Source: Vibrio sp. CB1-14
GTDB taxonomy: Bacteria; Pseudomonadota; Gammaproteobacteria; Enterobacterales; Vibrionaceae
Reading direction: 5' to 3'
Length of the DNA stretch: 64,000 nt
NCBI RefSeq assembly: GCF_040412085.2
Contig: NZ_CP115921.1
Location: 1,240,001 to 1,304,000, forward strand
Shown: in pieces, positions 17,624 through 26,551 of the stretch
Position numbering within the stretch: the first letter of the stretch is position 1
Layout of the letters: each line of letters opens with the position of its first letter
Notes under the pieces: model-generated
The model's input: the letters and a program-made list of their open reading frames with translations, nothing else
The model's database searches: none
What the model was told of the DNA's origin: nothing
Program-made: the position numbers and the translations under genes

Positions 17624-20515
17624 TTACGCTTCTAGCTGCTTTACCCTATGCGGTGTGGTGCTGTTGCCATTGCACCACTTTTGCAGCATGTCGACGAGCT
17701 TGGCTTTATCCGCTGGCTTATGGATATAGTCATCCATAAGCGTCGCAATGGACTGGCGAGCATCCGATCCGCATTCGCCTGATAGTGACACAATTGGCGT
17801 TGATGCAGTGAATTTTCGAATTTCTTTGCATGCTTCAAAGCCATTCATGTTGGGCATGCGGATATCCATGAAAATGAGGTCGAACTTTGTCTTTTTCGCC
17901 TTTTCAATGGCTTCAATGCCGGAGGCCGCTTGCTCAACTTTTACCCCCTCTGTCACTAGATAACTTTGTACCAGTAGACGATTAACGTGGGTATCGTCGA
18001 CAACCAATACTTTCTTACCCATGAGGGATTCTTTTTTCTTCAACGCGCCAGCTTGTTCGGCTTTAACGAAAGTGCTCCAAAAGCTGTACTTACTGAACGT
18101 CAGCAATGTTGCTTGAAATGCATCAACATAGCTCAATTCTTCTTCTGTACGAGTGGTACAGAAAAGTGTCGGGATAGTACCTTGCTGATTGGCGTCATGG
18201 ATGGCATTTGCAGTTTCACTGGCCGCTGAAGGCTCGAGGTCGGCAACCAGCACAAAATCAACGTCAGTATTGGCCAAGTAGCCCAGTGCTTGTTGCTGCG
18301 CAGAAACATAATGAACCGAAAGTGCAAACTCGTCATCGAGACATTGTCGTAGCCATGCCTGTGAGGTGTGCGGGGCGATCACCAACGCCTTTTTGTTTGT
18401 TAAGATGGATTTTAGCTGAGTATGCAGTCTGGCTTCGTATGCGGATTCATCGATGACAGGAAAAGTAAGCTCAAACGTTGTGAATTTGCCTAGCTGCGAC
18501 CGACATTGGATATCACCACCAAACGCTGCCATGACGCGTTTACAATACGAAAGTCCAAGTCCGGTGCCGGTTCCTTTGCCTTGAGTAAACAAGTCATCGA
18601 AGATTTGATCGAGGTGGGTCTCCGCGATGCCGGGGCTAAAATCGGTAAATGACAACGTATTGATGTTCTCTCGTCGCTGAAAACCGATGTCTATTTTACT
18701 GTGTGAATATTGCTCAAAGTAATAAGTGGCATTTTTAAGTAGGTTGTAAATAACAAAGCTGAATAGGGTATCGTCACCCCAGAATGCGAAGTCTTCAATA
18801 TTCACATTGACCCGTTGACGATCCTCAGGTTTGTTAAAGCTGAAGTCATTGATAGCAGCCAACGTTAACTCGCCAGCAGAATGGGATGAGAAGCGATCGG
18901 TTTTGAGCGATTCACCTCTTAACTCCGACAACATAGCATCGATAAACCGTGTGCCAGATTGAACGGCACGCTTACTCTCATGCAACGCTTGGTGCAGCTG
19001 TTTGATTTCTTCTGAGTTGTGGTTGCCTAAATCTGTGGGATCATTACCCAAGACTTTGGTGTCAATTTGCTCGAATTGATATTTGAGCTTGCTAAACGGA
19101 TTACGTATTTCATGGGCAATGGAGCCCGCCAGAATTTGGCTTTTTCGCACTTTATCTTCGGCGATGATCCAACGACTGGCCTCTTTAAACAGTAAGAGCA
19201 GCCCAACCACTTGATCCGCGGTGATTAGCGGATGCTGCTCTGACTGGTTGGCAAGGTATAGGTGGGATATTCGCTTTCTATTATCAAAAATAGGCACGAT
19301 AAGTGATATCTTGTTGGCGACCATATAGTCGATGATATCGCCCATGCTCTCTTTAGCGTCAATATGATGATTGAGGATATAGATAAGCTCATCTTTCACG
19401 AGAATGCGCTCGCCTTTTTGCAGAAATTCCAATACCTGAGCATCTTTCTCGGCGATGGTTTGGCGCACATAACCGTTCGAGACACCTAATATGTGGTTGA
19501 GTCGCTCTATCGCTTCAGTACATGAAAATCGAAACTCTGAATCAAGACTGCAGATCTGATCGATGCTGTTACCAGCGCTTCCGTACAACAAACGATTGAA
19601 GAACCAATAGACCTTTTTGAGAGATTTTTGATAGAAAAGGCCAGTAAAGACAACCCACCCAAGTAAAGTAATGTTTTGATAGCTACCGGTGGATGCGAGA
19701 AGCACGGCGGGAATGATGAACAGAGCGATATTGGTCAGTGAGCTGATGCCTACTAGAGCAATATACCGCCCGCTGTAAAAGCGGTTAAATAGCAGAGCAT
19801 AGCCGATTATCATCAGCTCAAGCACCGATAGCGTGGGCGCTACCCATACCAGTGAAAAGTCATTTAAGAAATAAGGAATGACGATCATTACAACTAAGGT
19901 GGATGCCATAAAGACAATCACACCAGCCATCATATAGCCGGACTTGAGCTGTGTTAGCCTGAGATCACTTTTCCATGCGCGAACAAAGTTGAGAAAGGTT
20001 AGTGCGATGATAAACGGAGCGGTGAGGAAAAATATTTTGTTGTACTCACCAAAGAGAATTAGGAATTTACCAGATGAATACACTTCAACATCGATGACCG
20101 TCATGTCAGGAACTAAGTTAACGATCAGAGAATGAACTGACAATCCTATTAATATAATGGATTGTAATCTAGAGATATTTCTATTTTTAGCTTTAGAGAT
20201 AAGCTTACAAGAAAACCAATATGCCGACAAAATAGCAAGAGCACAGAAAATATTTGCCCCTATAGCCATTGCTAGGGCGACATCAGGATCATAATAAGTG
20301 ATTAAATCCGATTGGAAATAAGCATTGGTATAAATCCAACATGCGATGAAAAATGCATAAAGACAGTAAGGAAGGTAGATCGATTGATCTACCTTAAACT
20401 GGTTCTTCACCATCTTGTATGACATGTAAATCGCCCAGACCAATACACCAGTACCGATCATAAACATGATAAGTCCTGGTGTATCAGAGCAAGCTAATTT
20501 TAGAATTTCAGGCAT
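17624..20515 (-). CDS. luxN: LuxN-like quorum-sensing hybrid histidine kinase
   Basis: The 963-residue inner-membrane protein has a multi-span N-terminal sensor (about 15-300) resembling V. harveyi LuxN, including the FGE-x3-IFF segment at 155-163. Kinase: phosphoaccepting His468 (SIAHEIRNPF), N box NLLKNA (591-596), G2 box GKGTGTGLGLSYCKRV. The G1 box reads DFSPG where DxGxG is usual. A C-terminal receiver (about 834-948) has Asp839/Asp840, phosphoacceptor Asp884 (IFMDIRMPN) and Lys933. Between kinase and receiver (about 707-815) lies an extra receiver-like domain lacking the N-terminal acidic pair (ALVIAPHTS), so probably inactive. LuxN is about 849 residues, so this insert explains the excess. 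The gene overlaps the luxM-like gene by 16 bases, implying translational coupling. It should sense the acyl-homoserine lactone made by that synthase and feed LuxU/LuxO. Confidence 0.88.
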   Translation of the reverse strand: MPEILKLACSDTPGLIMFMIGTGVLVWAIYMSYKMVKNQFKVDQSIYLPYCLYAFFIACWIYTNAYFQSDLITYYDPDVALAMAIGANIFCALAILSAYWFSCKLISKAKNRNISRLQSIILIGLSVHSLIVNLVPDMTVIDVEVYSSGKFLILFGEYNKIFFLTAPFIIALTFLNFVRAWKSDLRLTQLKSGYMMAGVIVFMASTLVVMIVIPYFLNDFSLVWVAPTLSVLELMIIGYALLFNRFYSGRYIALVGISSLTNIALFIIPAVLLASTGSYQNITLLGWVVFTGLFYQKSLKKVYWFFNRLLYGSAGNSIDQICSLDSEFRFSCTEAIERLNHILGVSNGYVRQTIAEKDAQVLEFLQKGERILVKDELIYILNHHIDAKESMGDIIDYMVANKISLIVPIFDNRKRISHLYLANQSEQHPLITADQVVGLLLLFKEASRWIIAEDKVRKSQILAGSIAHEIRNPFSKLKYQFEQIDTKVLGNDPTDLGNHNSEEIKQLHQALHESKRAVQSGTRFIDAMLSELRGESLKTDRFSSHSAGELTLAAINDFSFNKPEDRQRVNVNIEDFAFWGDDTLFSFVIYNLLKNATYYFEQYSHSKIDIGFQRRENINTLSFTDFSPGIAETHLDQIFDDLFTQGKGTGTGLGLSYCKRVMAAFGGDIQCRSQLGKFTTFELTFPVIDESAYEARLHTQLKSILTNKKALVIAPHTSQAWLRQCLDDEFALSVHYVSAQQQALGYLANTDVDFVLVADLEPSAASETANAIHDANQQGTIPTLFCTTRTEEELSYVDAFQATLLTFSKYSFWSTFVKAEQAGALKKKESLMGKKVLVVDDTHVNRLLVQSYLVTEGVKVEQAASGIEAIEKAKKTKFDLIFMDIRMPNMNGFEACKEIRKFTASTPIVSLSGECGSDARQSIATLMDDYIHKPADKAKLVDMLQKWCNGNSTTPHRVKQLEA

Positions 20516-21780
20516 GATGCAAAATGAGTCGTGCTCTTCTTCCTTGCTGACAACACTTGCTTATAGTACTGCTTATAATTGCATTCTCCAATAGCTTTAA
20601 CCATTGGAACACTTAAAATTAATCCTTTATATGTGTAAGGTTTTGTCGGGGTTATTTGCTGATACGTCATTGGAACGTAACAATCTGGATCATCACTATA
20701 TAAGTTGACTGATTGAAAGAAGTACAACAGAGCAGGCTGTTCCGTGATGACATACACACCTTTCATGCCTACCAGTTTCATGAACAGAGCGATGTGTTTA
20801 ATAGATAGGTATAGAATTGTATTCAAACGACTTGTGGAACCACTTACAGCCATCCTAATTAGCTCACAGCAATCATCACCAAGTGCCAAGCTTTGTGAAA
20901 ACGACTGATCGAGATGTTGCGGTGTTGAAAGCTTGAGGCGGTTGGATAAAGAGCCATCAAACATTCCAGAAGCCTCTAACGTTCTGATATTTCTATCACT
21001 CAATGAGACCTTCCAACTATCCGATTGGAAAAATGGTGCAAACGCTAACCAATCGTCTTTTATGTTCCAGCGCTGAATCTTCGCAGACGAAAGTAAGGTC
21101 TTTCTGCCATGCTCATCGCATTGATAAAGGATAAAATGTTCACCTTGAGCGGATAAATCCAGTTCGAATAGCATTTCATACCAGTGCTGTTGCTTCACGA
21201 AAGTTTCCAAGTTCATCAGTGCATTGGCGTTTGAGAGCCTTAGAGGTTGGTCGGAGAAGTACGTCAGAAATTTCCTGCAATCTGCTTCGATGTTCTGCAC
21301 AAGCTCAGCGTGAAATCCATTTTCCAATTCAACCTTGGCCAAGATTTTCAATTCTTCACTAGGTAATTCTTCACAAGGTATAGTTTCCTTAATCCTAGGC
21401 ATAGCTTTCTCAACTGCGTCAGCGTCTAGCATGAGTACGAAGCGTTGATACTCGGCCCAAAAGGGCAACAGCCCTCCAAACAGTGACTGGGACTGCTGCT
21501 CTATATAACGATAGAAATTTGGCACACCAAATAGCTCAGTGTTATTTATCAAAATTGCCATGCTTTCAGATTGATACTGGCTATCTAAATTACCACTAGA
21601 ACAAGAAGATAGCTGAGAATTTACAATCTGCTCGCTTCTCTTATTGATAATGCACTCAAATATTTCCCGATCACCAGTAGTCTCAATATAATTGTGGACT
21701 TCACGTAATAAGGCGTCCTTATTATCGATAGTGGATGTTAAGTGATCGTACTGTGTATCAATGATATAAAAATCAGACAT
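20500..21780 (-). CDS. luxM: LuxM/AinS-family acyl-homoserine-lactone synthase
   Basis: The 426-residue protein resembles the LuxM/AinS/VanM synthases: an N-terminal segment with NYIETTGDREIFECIINKR and a C-terminal region (about 270-420) with LSNRLKLSTPQHLDQSF and a late ILSVPMVKAIGECNYKQYYK. These enzymes make acyl-homoserine lactones from SAM and acyl carriers and are unrelated to LuxI. The call is strengthened by the directly following LuxN-like receptor gene, the same order as luxM-luxN and ainS-ainR. The ATG follows AGAGGAAG. The acyl chain cannot be predicted. The N-terminal half is variable in this family, so residue-level statements there are uncertain. Confidence 0.85.
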   Translation of the reverse strand: MSDFYIIDTQYDHLTSTIDNKDALLREVHNYIETTGDREIFECIINKRSEQIVNSQLSSCSSGNLDSQYQSESMAILINNTELFGVPNFYRYIEQQSQSLFGGLLPFWAEYQRFVLMLDADAVEKAMPRIKETIPCEELPSEELKILAKVELENGFHAELVQNIEADCRKFLTYFSDQPLRLSNANALMNLETFVKQQHWYEMLFELDLSAQGEHFILYQCDEHGRKTLLSSAKIQRWNIKDDWLAFAPFFQSDSWKVSLSDRNIRTLEASGMFDGSLSNRLKLSTPQHLDQSFSQSLALGDDCCELIRMAVSGSTSRLNTILYLSIKHIALFMKLVGMKGVYVITEQPALLYFFQSVNLYSDDPDCYVPMTYQQITPTKPYTYKGLILSVPMVKAIGECNYKQYYKQVLSARKKSTTHFASCLKF

Positions 21781-21963
21781 GTTACTTCCTCTTTTGTGAT
21801 TAACAGAGGAAAGTGTATGAAATTGGTGGGAAGTCTATTGAGAGGATGGTTTTTAATATGGCTATTGGAAGAGGTTTTTTTGCTGGTAATTATGATGGGC
21901 AATACATATTGTTGTGGTGTTGGCGTAATTTGTGATTTAAAAAGGTGAGCTAGCACTGATGAA

Positions 21964-21991
21964 AAAAGCGAACCATTGGCGGTTCGCTTAA
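21964..21991 (-). terminator. Terminator of the glucosidase operon
   Basis: Stem AAGCGAACC / GGTTCGCTT with a 6-base loop gives, on the minus strand, a T-run after the stem. It lies 25 bases past the glucosidase stop. The same stem sequence recurs at 33767 and 38118. Confidence 0.85.
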
Positions 21992-22013
21992 TCAACTATC
22001 TGATGTGTATTGA

Positions 22014-23696
22014 TTAAATCTCAATCACAAGCGCTTGATACGGTTTGAGTTCTATATTGTGAATCGAGCTCAGTGAACCAGGGTAATTGTTGATCACTAT
22101 TTGCTTCACACTGTATGGGTAGGTTCTCTGAACGGTTTGAGAGCTGAAGTTCGCGATAGTGAGTAGCGATTTGCCATCGATTGAGCGAATGTAGGCGTAC
22201 ACTTCACTATCTTGAGGGTCGAGCAAAGTGTGGTCGCCGTACACAATCACTTTGCCAAACTCGTCACTTTTACGCAGGGCGATCAGTTGGCGGTAATGAT
22301 GATATATCGACGATTCATCGTTTATGGCTTGCTCAGCATTGATATCGGCGTAGTTCTGGTTCACGGGCAGCCAAGGTGTACCGGTGGTGAAGCCAGCATG
22401 CTCGCTGTTATCCCATTGAACGGGTACTCGAGCATGGTCGCGAGAAAAATCGTTCAGAAAGGCGATAGCGTCCTCATCGGAGATGCCGCGCTGCAACATT
22501 TTTTGGTAATGAAATTTCGCCATTAAGTCGTTAAACTCTTCAATGTTGTTGAAGTGTTTGTTTGTCATTCCGATCTCTTCACCCTGATAGATATACGGAG
22601 TACCACTCATCATATGTAGAACGGTGCCGAGCATTTTGGCACTGATCACTCGGTATTCAGGCGAGTCTGAACCATAGCGCGACACGGTTCTAGGCTGGTC
22701 GTGATTGCTCCAGTAGAGGCTATTCCAACCTTTCTGATACAAGTCTTCTTGCCAGCGAGACATGATCTCTTTGTACTGAACCAAATCAAAGTCTTTCTTA
22801 ACCGCGTTATGCTCTTCACGGTCAATGCTCACGTGTTCGAACTGAAAGATCATGCTGATTTCATTACGAGCGGGATGTGAATAGTAGCGGCCATCAAGTG
22901 TGGTGGTAAATGGCGTTTCACCAACGGTTAGCACGTCGTAGTGTTTCAATACCTTCTCATGCATTTCTCTAAGGTATTGGTGAGCCAATAGGTTGTTTGA
23001 CCAATGCTCCCAACCGGCAACACCGGAGTCAAAAATAGTGGCATCTGGAAAATCAGATGGCTTGCCAATCATGTTGATGACGTCCATTCGAAAGCCACCC
23101 AAGCCCTTTTTAAGCCAGAAGTGCATCATGTCGTAGATAGCTTCTCTGACCTCTGGGTTTGCCCAGTTTAAGTCTGGCTGTTTGTTACTAAACAGGTGCA
23201 GGTAATATTGACCCGTTGCTTCATCCAGAGTCCATGCTTTAGGTTTGAAGAAGGACTCCCAATTGTTGGGCTCACTGCCATCCTCTTTAGGATCTTTCCA
23301 GATGTACCAATCGCGTTTTGGATTGTCTTTGCTGCTTTTGGATTCAATGAACCAAGGGTGTTCATCAGAGGTGTGATTGACGACTAAATCCATGACAATC
23401 TTAATGCCTCGTCTATCAGCCTCTTTTAAAAGCACTTCCATATCGGCCATGGTTCCAAACTCTGGGGCAATCTCTCGATAACCAGAAATGTCGTAGCCGT
23501 TGTCATCCATGGGCGATTTGTAAACAGGACTCAGCCAAATCACATTGGCGCCTAGTCCTTGGATATAATCTAGCTTTTCGATTATGCCAGGAATATCTCC
23601 GATACCGTCGCCATTGACGTCATTGAAACTTCTCGGATAAATTTGATAAACCACGGCGTCATGCCACCAACGTTGCTCCAGTTGTTCCGTACTCAT
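22014..23696 (-). CDS. GH13 alpha-glucosidase, oligo-1,6-glucosidase type
   Basis: The 560-residue cytoplasmic enzyme is a GH13_31-type glucosidase. Catalytic residues are visible: nucleophile Asp205 (GFRMDVI), acid/base Glu260 (TVGETPF) and the third Asp in YWSNHDQPR (about 337). A valine follows the nucleophile, the feature linked to alpha-1,6 preference in isomaltases. No signal peptide is present. AAGGAG precedes the ATG. It lies 32 bases behind the LacI-type regulator on the same strand, and an alpha-glucoside ABC transporter is divergent, so it should hydrolyse imported isomalto-oligosaccharides, trehalose-like or sucrose-like alpha-glucosides. The exact sugar is not set by sequence. 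Confidence 0.92.
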   Translation of the reverse strand: MSTEQLEQRWWHDAVVYQIYPRSFNDVNGDGIGDIPGIIEKLDYIQGLGANVIWLSPVYKSPMDDNGYDISGYREIAPEFGTMADMEVLLKEADRRGIKIVMDLVVNHTSDEHPWFIESKSSKDNPKRDWYIWKDPKEDGSEPNNWESFFKPKAWTLDEATGQYYLHLFSNKQPDLNWANPEVREAIYDMMHFWLKKGLGGFRMDVINMIGKPSDFPDATIFDSGVAGWEHWSNNLLAHQYLREMHEKVLKHYDVLTVGETPFTTTLDGRYYSHPARNEISMIFQFEHVSIDREEHNAVKKDFDLVQYKEIMSRWQEDLYQKGWNSLYWSNHDQPRTVSRYGSDSPEYRVISAKMLGTVLHMMSGTPYIYQGEEIGMTNKHFNNIEEFNDLMAKFHYQKMLQRGISDEDAIAFLNDFSRDHARVPVQWDNSEHAGFTTGTPWLPVNQNYADINAEQAINDESSIYHHYRQLIALRKSDEFGKVIVYGDHTLLDPQDSEVYAYIRSIDGKSLLTIANFSSQTVQRTYPYSVKQIVINNYPGSLSSIHNIELKPYQALVIEI

Positions 23697-23728
23697 GGAA
23701 GTGTTCTCCTTAGCAAGTGAAGTAAATT

Positions 23729-24748
23729 CTAACTGCTGCTGCGAATGATAAGCTCCGTATCCAGCTGAATAGATTCGTAGGGTAGTTGACCAAGCGCCAT
23801 CTGCGCAGCGATTTGGCCTTTTTTAGCAATAGGTTGTTGAACAGTAGTTAGCCCGGATTCGGCGGCTTGTGGAATGCCATCGAAGCCAACAATTCGAATC
23901 GATAGATTAAGCTCTTGTGATACTGCGAGCGCGGCAAGGGCGATTTTGTCACTCATGCAAAGCAGAACATCGACTTTTTTTGGCGCTGTTAGCGTGCCTC
24001 GTAGCATGGTCTTTAGACTGGTTTCTTCTAGATCGTGGATTTGCCAAATATTTTCATTCGACAGTGCAATGTGGTTTTCTTCTAACGCTTGTTTGTAACC
24101 TTCAAAGCGGCAGCGTGAAACCGATTCTTCGCTGGAGTAAAGGTTGTCAAGGTTCGCCAGTGAAAGAGATGTCGACGGTTCTAGCCTGAGCCCCAAAATC
24201 AACACATTGTCGCTGGGGTTGTGAATGGCGTGTTTAGCAATATCGTAACTCGCCTTATGGTTGTCGATATTGATAGACGGAGTATCCGGTATTGAAAAAT
24301 CGACTGCGACGACAGGCTTATGCTGCCTCAGTATGAGATCAACAATGCTGGTATCTACGGGCTTGCCATAGACGATAAAGCTATCGGGAATCGTCTCAAC
24401 TTGGGTGTTTTGATAGTTCTCTTTGCTAGGAGGAAGCAGCAACATATTGACATGCGCTTCGTCCAACGTTTTTGATACGCCAGCCAAAAACTCGGTTGCC
24501 ACATGGTCAGTGAAGTTGTACGCCAAGTTATCCGCCAGCAACACGCCAATCACGCCCGTTTTTCCCGTGCGCAGGCTACGTGCTGTGCTGCTTGGGCCAG
24601 TGTAGCCAAGCTTTTCACACTCTAGCAGGATGTTTTCTCTCAGCCCCTTGGAAAGTTGACTAGGACGATTGAAGGCATTTGAGACCGTTGCCGTTGAGAC
24701 ACCCAGATGCGCTGCTACCGTTTTGAGAGTGGGCTTCTTGCGCTGCAT
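23729..24748 (-). CDS. LacI-family regulator of the alpha-glucoside locus
   Basis: The 339-residue protein has the LacI DNA-binding domain at the N-terminus (TLKTVAAHLGVSTATVSNAF, hinge SSTARSLRTGKTGVIGVLL) and a periplasmic-binding-protein-like effector domain. It heads the operon with the glucosidase and lies divergent from the ABC transporter genes, with about 350 bases between. Two similar palindromes in that gap (24838-24851 and 25005-25018) are good operator candidates. It probably represses both units and is released by an alpha-glucoside. AglR is the functional counterpart in rhizobia, but orthology is not claimed. Confidence 0.92.
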   Translation of the reverse strand: MQRKKPTLKTVAAHLGVSTATVSNAFNRPSQLSKGLRENILLECEKLGYTGPSSTARSLRTGKTGVIGVLLADNLAYNFTDHVATEFLAGVSKTLDEAHVNMLLLPPSKENYQNTQVETIPDSFIVYGKPVDTSIVDLILRQHKPVVAVDFSIPDTPSINIDNHKASYDIAKHAIHNPSDNVLILGLRLEPSTSLSLANLDNLYSSEESVSRCRFEGYKQALEENHIALSNENIWQIHDLEETSLKTMLRGTLTAPKKVDVLLCMSDKIALAALAVSQELNLSIRIVGFDGIPQAAESGLTTVQQPIAKKGQIAAQMALGQLPYESIQLDTELIIRSSS

Positions 24749-24837
24749 AGTAATCCCTACTTATCTTTTATTTATGGTAATAACTTCTGTTTTTGGCGAA
24801 GATTTTAACCAATAGTGAAGGATGATTTCTACTAATT

Positions 24838-24851
24838 CTAAAACGATTAAG
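24838..24851. promoter_or_regulatory. Candidate LacI-family operator 1
   Basis: CTAAAACGATTAAG lies 87 bases upstream of the regulator start and matches the second site in 12 of 14 positions around a central CG, as is common for LacI-family operators. Confidence 0.45.
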
Positions 24852-25004
24852 AAGGATTGGAAGTGTGGGTGTTTTAGGCGCGCTAAATAGTTTGATCTTC
24901 GTCATCCTATTGAAAGCTTGAGTTCATAAAACATGATCGATGGCGCAAGAACTGGTTAGAAAGTGGTCGAAATGTCAATAAGGTTTTAAGGTAGTTAGTA
25001 CTGG

Positions 25005-25018
25005 CTTAACCGATTAAG
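25005..25018. promoter_or_regulatory. Candidate LacI-family operator 2
   Basis: CTTAACCGATTAAG is a near-perfect inverted repeat (CTTAA / TTAAG) 84 bases upstream of the binding-protein gene, well placed to control the transporter operon. The rest of the 353-base gap (24749-25101) shows nothing else. Confidence 0.5.
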
Positions 25019-25101
25019 TTGTTTAGTTGTATGTGCAGTAATCCGAAAAGCCAAGGACATAAAGACAAATAAAAAGTATCCCAATACATGGAGTCTTGCT
25101 G

Positions 25102-26454
25102 ATGAAAACCTCCCTACTTGCTAGTGCAATCGCTGTGACCATTTCTACCTCTGCCGCTTTTGCGGCTGACCTCAAATTCGCACCAGGCGAAGATGCCCGT
25201 TTCAATTGGCAGAGCTACGAAGCGCTGAAAAACATGGATCTAAAAGGTGAAACCGTCACCATTTTTGATCCTTGGCTGACTGAAGACAAAGAGCTTGTTG
25301 AAAGCGTCATTGCTTACTTTGAAGCCGCAACGGGTGCCAAAGTGAACTACTCTGGTTCAGATTCCTTTGAGCAGCAAATTGCCATTGACGTTCAAGCGGG
25401 GAGCGCCCCTAACATAGCCATCTTCCCACAACCTGGGCTGGCAGCGGATTTAGCCTCAAAAGGTTTTCTTACTCCGCTGGATCCAAAGATGGGTGAATGG
25501 GTAAACGACAACTATGCTGCTGGCTCATCTTGGGTCGATCTAGGAACGTTTGCAGATAAAAATGGTAAAGATCACTTGTATGGATTTTTCTATAAGGTCG
25601 ATTTGAAGTCGTTGGTTTGGTATGTACCAGAGAACTTTGAAGATGTGGGCTACGAAGTGCCACAAACGATGGAAGAGCTGAAAGCGTTGACCGAGCAAAT
25701 CGTGGAAGATGGCGAAACACCTTGGTGTGTCGGTCTCGGTTCGGGCGGTGCAACGGGCTGGCCTGCGACGGACTGGGTAGAAGATATGATGCTTCGTACT
25801 CAATCGCCATCTGATTATGATAAGTGGACAACAAACGAGCTTAAATTTAATGATCCGAAAGTGGTTGGTGCGATTGAAGAATTTGGTTGGTTTGCTCGCA
25901 ACGACAAGTTTGTAGATGGTGGTGCACGCGCTGTCGCGGCGACGGATTTCCGTGACTCGCCAAAAGGCCTATTTACTTCGCCCGCTAAGTGTTATCTGCA
26001 TCGTCAAGCATCATTCATTCCAAGCTTCTTCCCTGAAGGCACGGAACTGGGAGCCGATGTTGATTTCTTCTACTTCCCTGCTTATGAGTCAAAAGATCTA
26101 GGTAAACCGGTATTGGGTGCGGGCACCATGTGGAGCATCACTAAAGACTCAAAAGCGGCGAGAGCGTTTATGTCTTTCCTACAGTCCCCAATAGCCCACG
26201 AAATTTGGATGGCACAATCGGGTTTCTTAACGCCGCATAAAGGTGTCAATATCGATGCTTATGGTAACGACACGCTCAAGAAGCAAGGCAAGATATTACT
26301 CGATGCGACGACGTTCCGCTTCGATGGTTCTGATTTGATGCCTGGTAAGATTGGTGCAGGTGCATTCTGGACAGGAATGGTTGACTACAGCGGCGGTAAG
26401 TCAGCCGAAGATGTGGCTAGCGATATCCAGAAAACATGGGATGCACTTAAGTAA
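25102..26454 (+). CDS. Alpha-glucoside ABC transporter substrate-binding protein
   Basis: The 450-residue protein has a Sec signal peptide (cleavage after AFA, about residue 21) and is a family 1 extracellular solute-binding protein like AglE. Features include YSGSDSFEQQIAIDVQAGSAPNIAIFPQPG and the TGWPATDWVEDMMLR segment. In the periplasm it would bind the sugar and deliver it to the two permeases encoded next. I use the ATG at 25102, eight bases after GGAG, rather than the TTG six bases earlier. It opens a four-gene operon; an intercistronic stem-loop after the gene fits the usual higher expression of binding proteins. Confidence 0.92.
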   Translation: MKTSLLASAIAVTISTSAAFAADLKFAPGEDARFNWQSYEALKNMDLKGETVTIFDPWLTEDKELVESVIAYFEAATGAKVNYSGSDSFEQQIAIDVQAGSAPNIAIFPQPGLAADLASKGFLTPLDPKMGEWVNDNYAAGSSWVDLGTFADKNGKDHLYGFFYKVDLKSLVWYVPENFEDVGYEVPQTMEELKALTEQIVEDGETPWCVGLGSGGATGWPATDWVEDMMLRTQSPSDYDKWTTNELKFNDPKVVGAIEEFGWFARNDKFVDGGARAVAATDFRDSPKGLFTSPAKCYLHRQASFIPSFFPEGTELGADVDFFYFPAYESKDLGKPVLGAGTMWSITKDSKAARAFMSFLQSPIAHEIWMAQSGFLTPHKGVNIDAYGNDTLKKQGKILLDATTFRFDGSDLMPGKIGAGAFWTGMVDYSGGKSAEDVASDIQKTWDALK

Positions 26455-26474
26455 TAAGGCCCTTTAACGTGATG

Positions 26475-26504
26475 TCGATAGACGCCGTTTTTAGCGTCTA
26501 TCGA
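26475..26504 (+). promoter_or_regulatory. Intercistronic stem-loop in the alpha-glucoside operon
   Basis: TCGATAGACGC / GCGTCTATCGA forms a perfect 11-bp stem with an 8-base loop, 20 bases after the binding-protein stop and before the permease start. No T-run follows, so it more likely protects the upstream message or lowers read-through than ends transcription. Confidence 0.6.
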
Positions 26505-26551
26505 TGTTCACATTTCACACCTTTGTTAGGCATTTATTGAGCGAGGTAGTG

